A stretch of 64,000 bases of DNA from Sarcophilus harrisii. Lineage: Eukaryota; Chordata; Mammalia; Dasyuromorphia; Dasyuridae. Each line of letters begins with the position of its first letter. The stretch's first letter is position 1. Below, piece after piece: positions 56,701 to 64,000 of the stretch. A program made the position numbers and the translations under genes. The notes below the pieces were generated by a model. That model searched no databases. It was not told where the DNA came from and saw only the letters and a list, made by a program, of their open reading frames with translations. The stretch covers positions 672,113,087 to 672,177,086 of the forward strand of contig NC_045426.1 in NCBI RefSeq assembly GCF_902635505.1, in the 5' to 3' direction.

Positions 56701-57656
56701 AGGGTCCTTATTCATTTCTTTTTTTTAGCATATTTCTTGAGTTTTAAAGTTGAGTTCTGCTCCTGGACACAGGGGGGCACTGTTCTAAGCTTCTCATACT
56801 GGGGGTCAGACACCTGGTTTTCCACACCGAGGCCAGCTTGTCCACTGCACTAAGATGACCCAGCCTCATGTCTCCTGTTGTGCTAGGGTTTCAAGGCTGG
56901 CAAATGACCTTCTGCACTGGGGCTGGAGGCCTCACTGCTGGCCTGCTGCTTACCTGTGCTGTGGCTAAGAGCCTCTTGGGGCTTGCTAGAACCATGCCTG
57001 CACTGAGCTGTGCTCTCCTTTGATCCAAGTGAGGAAGACTACTTTTTTCAAGTCCCAGTACTTTATCTAAAGCTAAAAGATGGTTTCACTCCATCCTTTT
57101 GTGGGTTCTGTCACTCCAGAATCCTTTTAGAGACTTAATTCAACATTGTTTTCAAGGAAAATTGGGAAGAACTCAAGCAACTTTCTGGCTTCTCTAGGCC
57201 ACTGAAATATTCAAAACCTTTTGTTATACTGGCCTGTCCTCTCCTCTGAAGCTGGGAGCTTCAAATTGGAAATTATACTGCATTTTGATATTTTAGTGTT
57301 TTTCTTTTAAACATCAATCCATGAAGGAATCTTGTATTATCGTATAAATAGAAAATATCTTAGTGAATATTTGAGGCTGTTTTTACTAAGACAAATGTTT
57401 TGTAATCAATACACACAAGACAACACAAGCAGACAAATGTATTCTCTGCCTCTTTCAATTAAGTGACCACAAATGGACAAAAGCAGAGTGGAACGCATGA
57501 AGAGCAGTAGCCCGAGTTCAAATACCATCTCTGATGCTCACTGCCTACATAAACATGTCAGTTCTCCTTCTGGGATCTCCATTTCCTCATATGTAAAGTG
57601 AGAAGCTGGGACCTGAGGTCTCCGAGATCATTTCCACCTCTAGATGCATGTTATTC

Positions 57657-57687
<31 letters not shown>

Positions 57688-58921
57688 CAACATGAAATCT
57701 GTCTTCCTTTCTTCTACTCTCATAAATTATCCTCAAAACATGCACAGAATATTCTCAAAAATTTGAATAAGAAGCTATAAGCTAATTTTGATTATTTTTT
57801 ACTTTTCACCTCAAATTAAATTCAGAAAACTAAAAAGTTAGTCTGGATTTAACAATTCCCAACAAAAGCACAATAAAATTCTATTTCAAAGATGTAAGCC
57901 CCAAGTTTAATGTCACTAAATTCCCAGAATCCAGCACCTTCCTAAGAGGCAACTAGCACAATCAAACAATAACATTTATTAAGCACCTATTAGGTGCTAA
58001 TAGAGCTCAGTTCAATCCCTAAGCCATCTGGCTTTATGCATTGTGTCTAAAGAGCTACTTTACGAATTCTAGCCCCTTCGGGTTAAGGTACGTCAGCTCC
58101 GAGTCTTTTTTCCACCTGTCCTGTCTTAACCCGAAGGAGCTAGAATTCCTAAACTAGCTCTTAGGGGCTATAGGGAGCCGTCCTCATTTCCCCGTTCTCC
58201 TTAACTCTTCCTCTGCTCGCCAGTCTAGCTCTCGGGCGAATTTCCGAAAGGACAAGAATCGCACAATTACGAGGCAGAGGAGCCGGTCCGCTCACCTCTT
58301 CGCTATCTCCTGATACCGCAACTGCAACTTGGCTTGGAGATTGCGCTGTGAAGAGGAGAAGAGGATGAGAACGCGGCGGCGACCCCGCGGCGCAGGGGGC
58401 TTAGCTAAGGGCGCGCCCTGGGGCTTAATGAGGACGCGGGCAGCGGGCGTGCACACACGGAGAGGGCGGGGAGAGGGAAAGGCAGAGGGGGCGCCTCTGG
58501 GGAGTCCGGAGGAACAAGCCCTGCCCGAGGAGCGCTTAATGAGGACGCGGGCAGCGGGCGTGCACACACGGAGAGGGGGAGACAAGGAGACTGAGGGAGA
58601 AATAAGGGTCCCGGGCAGGAGTCACACGTAGTAGCAGGAACGGGGACGCAGGAGGAAGGTTTAGAGGCCAAGGTGAGAGACTGGGGGGCAGCCGGAGGGT
58701 CCCAGTTGAGGATGGGAAAGACGGGGTTATAGATCAGAGGGCATAGGTCAGGGTAAAGCAAGATGAGGGGAGAGAGGATACACAGGAGGAAAGACGAGGG
58801 AGTCAGTCAGTCAGTCCTTCGTCCCCAGCGTCATCGGACCATGCCCTCGTCCCAAGGGTCGTTGTCGCACCCCGGAGGCTGAATTCCGGAGCCACTGGAT
58901 GAAGCCAGTGGCCGACGCCAT
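50723..58921 (-). CDS. NDUFA7: NADH:ubiquinone oxidoreductase subunit A7 (B14.5a)
   Basis: An accessory subunit of mitochondrial complex I, on the matrix side of the inner membrane. Four exons join in phase on the minus strand: 58921-58871, 58345-58296, 54920-54771 and 50819-50723, 115 residues (human 113). The start [17 protein letters not shown] matches MASATRLIQRLRNWASG of human; then come [40 protein letters not shown] and the end [12 protein letters not shown]. Exon 3 must use the second of two donors, 7 bases apart, to keep the frame. The gene is divergent from RPS28 with 182 bases between start codons. A GATAAA (50,549-50,544) may be the poly(A) signal. The basic start fits a subunit imported without cleavage. 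Confidence 0.94.
51110..52441 (+). mobile_element. L1 LINE, 3' half of ORF2 and 3'UTR
   Basis: ORF2-derived blocks: [15 protein letters not shown] and [12 protein letters not shown] in changing frames, then [15 protein letters not shown] and [14 protein letters not shown]. It ends in an A12 tail at 52,441. It carries many more disruptions than the L1 at 41,271. In NDUFA7 intron 3, antisense to the gene. Confidence 0.85.
52895..53715 (+). mobile_element. L1 LINE 3' end
   Basis: A second forward L1 with the same late ORF2 blocks ('ccattctggagagcaatatg', 'actatgcccaaagggatatc') and 3'UTR, ending near 'gtattttgaaaaataaagta'. Separate from the copy at 51,110 since the same ORF2 region occurs in both. 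Confidence 0.8.
54000..54400 (+). mobile_element. L3/CR1-like repeat
   Basis: 'ggccctcagagaccacctaa', 'caatttctaccccatacccc', 'atgaaggccccgatgtgtct' and 'tctcagtttcttcaactgat' follow the CR1/L3-like order seen at 33,285. Confidence 0.55.
54560..54720 (+). mobile_element. MIR-type CORE-SINE
   Basis: 'gaacctcattgtcctcatag' core and 'tcacagagttgtgaggatca' tail. It ends 50 bases from NDUFA7 exon 3. Confidence 0.6.
54771..54920 (-). CDS. NDUFA7: NDUFA7 exon 3
   Basis: Encodes the conserved middle of the protein, [15 protein letters not shown] and [11 protein letters not shown]. The donor is AAGAG|GTAAGT at 54,770; a competing GTAAGA lies 7 bases earlier. Phase 2 exit joins exon 4 as AG|C, giving SSSEAM, close to ESSAVA in human. 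Confidence 0.9.
55030..55235 (-). mobile_element. MIR-type CORE-SINE
   Basis: 'ccctattttacagttgagaa' and 'gtgacttgcccaggaccaca' in reverse order. Confidence 0.65.
55385..55700 (+). mobile_element. L3/CR1-like repeat
   Basis: Degraded CR1-like block: 'agctctctgaagccaagcca', 'aaaatgtattgcctgaaagt', 'gaacacacaactccaaacct'. Confidence 0.4.
55990..56400 (-). mobile_element. Two MIR/MAR1-type SINEs in tandem
   Basis: Two reverse copies lie head to tail, 55,990-56,160 ('gctctaaagtttgcaaagga') and 56,165-56,400 ('gctttaaggttgcaaagagc', 'cttcattttacagttgggaa'). Confidence 0.7.
56450..57220 (-). mobile_element. L1 LINE 5' region (ORF1 and 5'UTR), probable
   Basis: 'ttccaagctgttgattctct', 'ttttttgagctcttccaaaa' and the GC-richer 'gaggcctcactgctggcctg' resemble the reverse of marsupial L1 ORF1 coiled-coil and 5'UTR. 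I see no ORF2 beside it. Family call is inference. Confidence 0.45.
57475..57687 (+). mobile_element. MIR-like SINE followed by an A28 run
   Basis: 'gtagcccgagttcaaatacc' and 'gatctccatttcctcatatg' give the MIR. An uninterrupted run of 28 A follows at 57,660-57,687. Confidence 0.6.
58050..58162. repeat. 38-bp-arm inverted repeat in NDUFA7 intron 2
   Basis: Arms 58,050-58,087 and 58,125-58,162 are reverse complements at 35 of 38 positions, with GAATTCTAG and CTTCGGGTTAAG perfect, around a 37-base loop. It lies 134 bases from NDUFA7 exon 2. It matches no repeat family I know. Confidence 0.9.
58423..58577 (+). repeat. Direct repeat in NDUFA7 intron 1
   Basis: A 44-base word starting GCTTAATGAGGACGCGGGCA and ending ACACACGGAGAGGG is present twice without a mismatch (58,423-58,466 and 58,534-58,577), 111 bases apart. 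The 67 bases between them are GC-rich and not obviously repeated. Confidence 0.92.
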
Positions 58922-59103
58922 CTTGGGTCCGGAGTGAAGGGCAACAACCGAAGCCGCAAAGGCCGTTGGGAAGGAACGGAAGGAGCGTGAGTATCGTGAT
59001 CTCGCGAGTCCTGGAGGCGGGGCTTGAGAGAGCGTATAAAGAGGCGCCAGGAGCCACGTGACTCTCTCTCGTCTCTCTCCCGTCTTCTCTAGCCGCCGCC
59101 ATC
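58922..59103. promoter_or_regulatory. Bidirectional NDUFA7/RPS28 promoter
   Basis: Only 182 bases separate the two start codons. The stretch is CpG-rich and holds TCTCGCGAGT (59,000-59,009), close to the palindromic TCTCGCGAGA element of many bidirectional mammalian promoters. On the RPS28 side a TATA-like GTATAAAG (59,034-59,041) lies about 25-30 bases before a pyrimidine run (CTCTCTCTCGTCTC), as expected for a ribosomal-protein 5'TOP start. Confidence 0.85.
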
Positions 59104-59584
59104 ATGGACACGGGCCGCGTGCAGCCTATCAAGCTGGCTCGGGTGAGGGGCAGATGCCGGGACAGGAGTTTGGGGGGAAGGAGGGAAGGACGAGGGGCGG
59201 CTGCCTGGTTCCGGCCGGGGGCCGCTCCGGGGCCGGGACGAGAGGGAGCGAGGGAGGGAGGGAAGGAAGCAGCGGGTGGGCGGCCCCGGCCTCACGCTCT
59301 TCGCCGTCCGTCCCCAGGTCACCAAGGTGCTGGGCAGGACCGGTTCTCAAGGCCAGTGCACGCAGGTAAGCCCGCGGCCGCGTCCCCGTCCCCCTCCCCC
59401 GGGCCCGGGCCCCGCCGCCCGGCCGCGCCTGACCCCTCTGTCCCCCCTCCCCCCCCCGCAGGTGCGCGTGGAGTTCATGGACGACACGAGCCGCTCCATC
59501 ATCCGCAACGTGAAGGGCCCCGTGCGGGAGGGGGACGTGCTGACGCTGCTGGAGTCGGAACGTGAGGCCAGGAGGCTGCGGTGA
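59104..59584 (+). CDS. RPS28: 40S ribosomal protein S28
   Basis: A small 40S subunit protein with an OB-type fold, located near the mRNA exit. Three coding exons, 59104-59142, 59318-59365 and 59462-59584, all split between codons, give 69 residues: [29 protein letters not shown], then [16 protein letters not shown] to [10 protein letters not shown]. By memory this is the mammalian sequence without change, and 69 is the normal length. A fourth, noncoding exon (59819 to about 59880) carries the end of the 3'UTR. Introns are short (175, 96 and 225 bases) and GC-rich. This is the intron-containing source gene, not a processed copy. I saw no snoRNA boxes in the introns. Confidence 0.97.
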
Positions 59585-59880
59585 GGCCGACCGGTGAGTG
59601 CCCTCCGAGCCGCCTGCGGCCGGGAGGGGGGAAGGCCGGGAGGGGAGCCCCCGAAGGGTCCCGCAGCCGCCCCTGCTTGGCGGGGGAGACCCTGAGGCCC
59701 GGGGCGGGGCGGGGACGGGACTCTACGCTCACTGGGCCTGGCTTTCGGGACTAGGGGAAGTGATGGGAACTGGAGCTCCTCGCGCAGCCCCAGCGCCTGA
59801 CACTGCCTCTGTTTTCAGGTGGAGGTCGCCGGTCGTGGGAGGACTGCTAAGGATGTGTAAAATAAAGTGTTTTGTCTAAG
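59585..59880 (+). other. RPS28: RPS28 3'UTR with a spliced last exon
   Basis: The stop-codon exon ends at ACCG|GTGAGT (59,593). The last exon starts at 59,819 after TTTTCAG. The split 3'UTR, with an intron only 9 bases after the stop, fits the four-exon layout known for this gene and is too close to trigger decay. Confidence 0.85.
59861..59866 (+). terminator. RPS28: RPS28 poly(A) signal
   Basis: AATAAA, followed by the T/G-rich GTGTTTTGTCTAAG. Confidence 0.9.
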
Positions 59881-60059
59881 CTGCCGAGTGGTGTGACGTT
59901 TCCTGAAAGTGGGTGGGTCAGGGCGCCTGGCGTCTTTAAATAGAAGGGGGGACGGGGGCGCTGCACTGAGCGGCCAGGATGCCGACAGGCCCCGACCTTC
60001 GCGGGCTGGCCCAAGTTCTCTTCTGCAATCCCTCCTCTCCCCAAAACAGACACCAGGAA

Positions 60060-60700
60060 GCAGAGCCAGATAACCGCGTCTTTATTGGTACATGTTGTTT
60101 TCCCAGAGGGTATTGGGAACCTCCCCCTCAGAACAGCGCGGGCCCTGCTACTCCCAACCCCTGCTCTAGGCCGAGGATTGTAGATAGTTGTGCCTTGTAG
60201 GGTCCGAAGCTGAAGAGACCTTTTGTGGAGAAATGGACCTGCCCGATCTTGCCGTGAGACACAAGTGCTGTGCTTTGGTGTGCTCTGTGTTGCCATCATC
60301 CTTTCTCCCTTTCTGAATCTGTGTAGTGGCTGCAGGGCTTGGGGTTGGACAGGAACTGAGAATGAATCGTTTTTTGAGTGCTTGGGGGAAACTAGAAGTT
60401 CACAGCATGAGAAGAACGCCGACCATAATTCTTGGGACTATTCTGGTAGAATTGTTGCCATGTTAAAAGGCTGGGACTGGGGAAAGCAAAGTTATTGCGG
60501 GGGTGACTTTCACCCTTCCCTGAGCTACTTCACTTCCATCTTCCAATCGAGGAACTTTGAATTCAATTGCGCCTGCTCCCCCTGTTTATAAAGGTTTTTC
60601 ATTTTAAGGTGCTTTGTGGGCCACTAATTGGGAGCCTATACAGGTTCAGGCTATCCTCTTGTGTGGGTTAGTAGAAAGAGAACAGAGCATCAAATTATGT
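60060..60700 (-). other. KANK3: KANK3 3'UTR
   Basis: Unique sequence between the stop codon and the AATAAA. No repeat recognised. Confidence 0.65.
60081..60086 (-). terminator. KANK3: KANK3 poly(A) signal
   Basis: AATAAA on the minus strand, about 615 bases after the KANK3 stop. It puts the two convergent transcript ends within about 200 bases of each other. Confidence 0.7.

Positions 60701-64000
<3,300 letters not shown>

Noticed and set aside
59104-59565. 153-codon frame overlapping RPS28
   Set aside because: It reads exon 1 into intron 1 and then another phase of exon 3. The spliced 69-residue protein is the product.

Overview
This is a 64 kb piece of a mammalian nuclear genome. It carries five intron-containing protein genes in the order CERS4(+) – CD320(−) – NDUFA7(−) – RPS28(+) – KANK3(−, 5' end outside the window). 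From memory this is the gene order of human 19p13.2, so it is a conserved synteny block. The repeats point to a marsupial, probably an Australian one and perhaps a dasyurid. There are many tRNA-derived SINEs of the WSINE1 type with clean target-site duplications, many L2 and MIR/MAR1-type CORE-SINEs, CR1/L3-like repeats, marsupial-type L1s and two hAT-like DNA elements. No Alu, B1 or eutherian-specific repeat was recognised. The species call is inference from repeat style.

Layout. 1-2.9 kb: repeat-rich DNA upstream of CERS4, mostly L2 and an internally deleted L1. 2.9-20.6 kb: CERS4, with a GC-rich start region, ten coding exons between 5,211 and 19,958 and a poly(A) signal at 20,594. 20.6-35.6 kb: intergenic DNA built almost wholly of L2, L3/CR1, MIR, L1 and SINE pieces, with no gene seen. 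35.6-47.3 kb: CD320 on the minus strand, from its CpG-island promoter at about 47 kb to its stop at 36,140; intron 1 holds a young L1. 47.3-50.5 kb: intergenic, with a solo LTR (49,046-49,736). 50.5-58.9 kb: NDUFA7 on the minus strand. 58.9-59.1 kb: a 182-bp bidirectional CpG promoter shared by NDUFA7 and RPS28. 59.1-59.9 kb: RPS28. 60.1-64 kb: the last four exons of KANK3, tail to tail with RPS28.

The genes do not form a pathway. CERS4 makes ceramides in the ER, CD320 takes up transcobalamin-bound vitamin B12, NDUFA7 is a complex I subunit, RPS28 a 40S ribosomal protein and KANK3 a cytoskeletal ankyrin-repeat protein. What links them is shared regulation at the NDUFA7/RPS28 promoter and closely packed 3' ends. 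All exon boundaries were read from GT/AG sites, reading phase and remembered human proteins; none was checked with a transcript.

I found no undescribed biological system. The best leads are local: a tandemly duplicated stalk exon in CD320, a near-perfect 38-bp-arm inverted repeat close to the NDUFA7 promoter, a 44-bp pyrimidine minisatellite beside the last CERS4 exon, a 90-bp L1 insertion with its target-site duplication, the solo LTR, and the loss of an N-terminal glycosylation sequon in CERS4.
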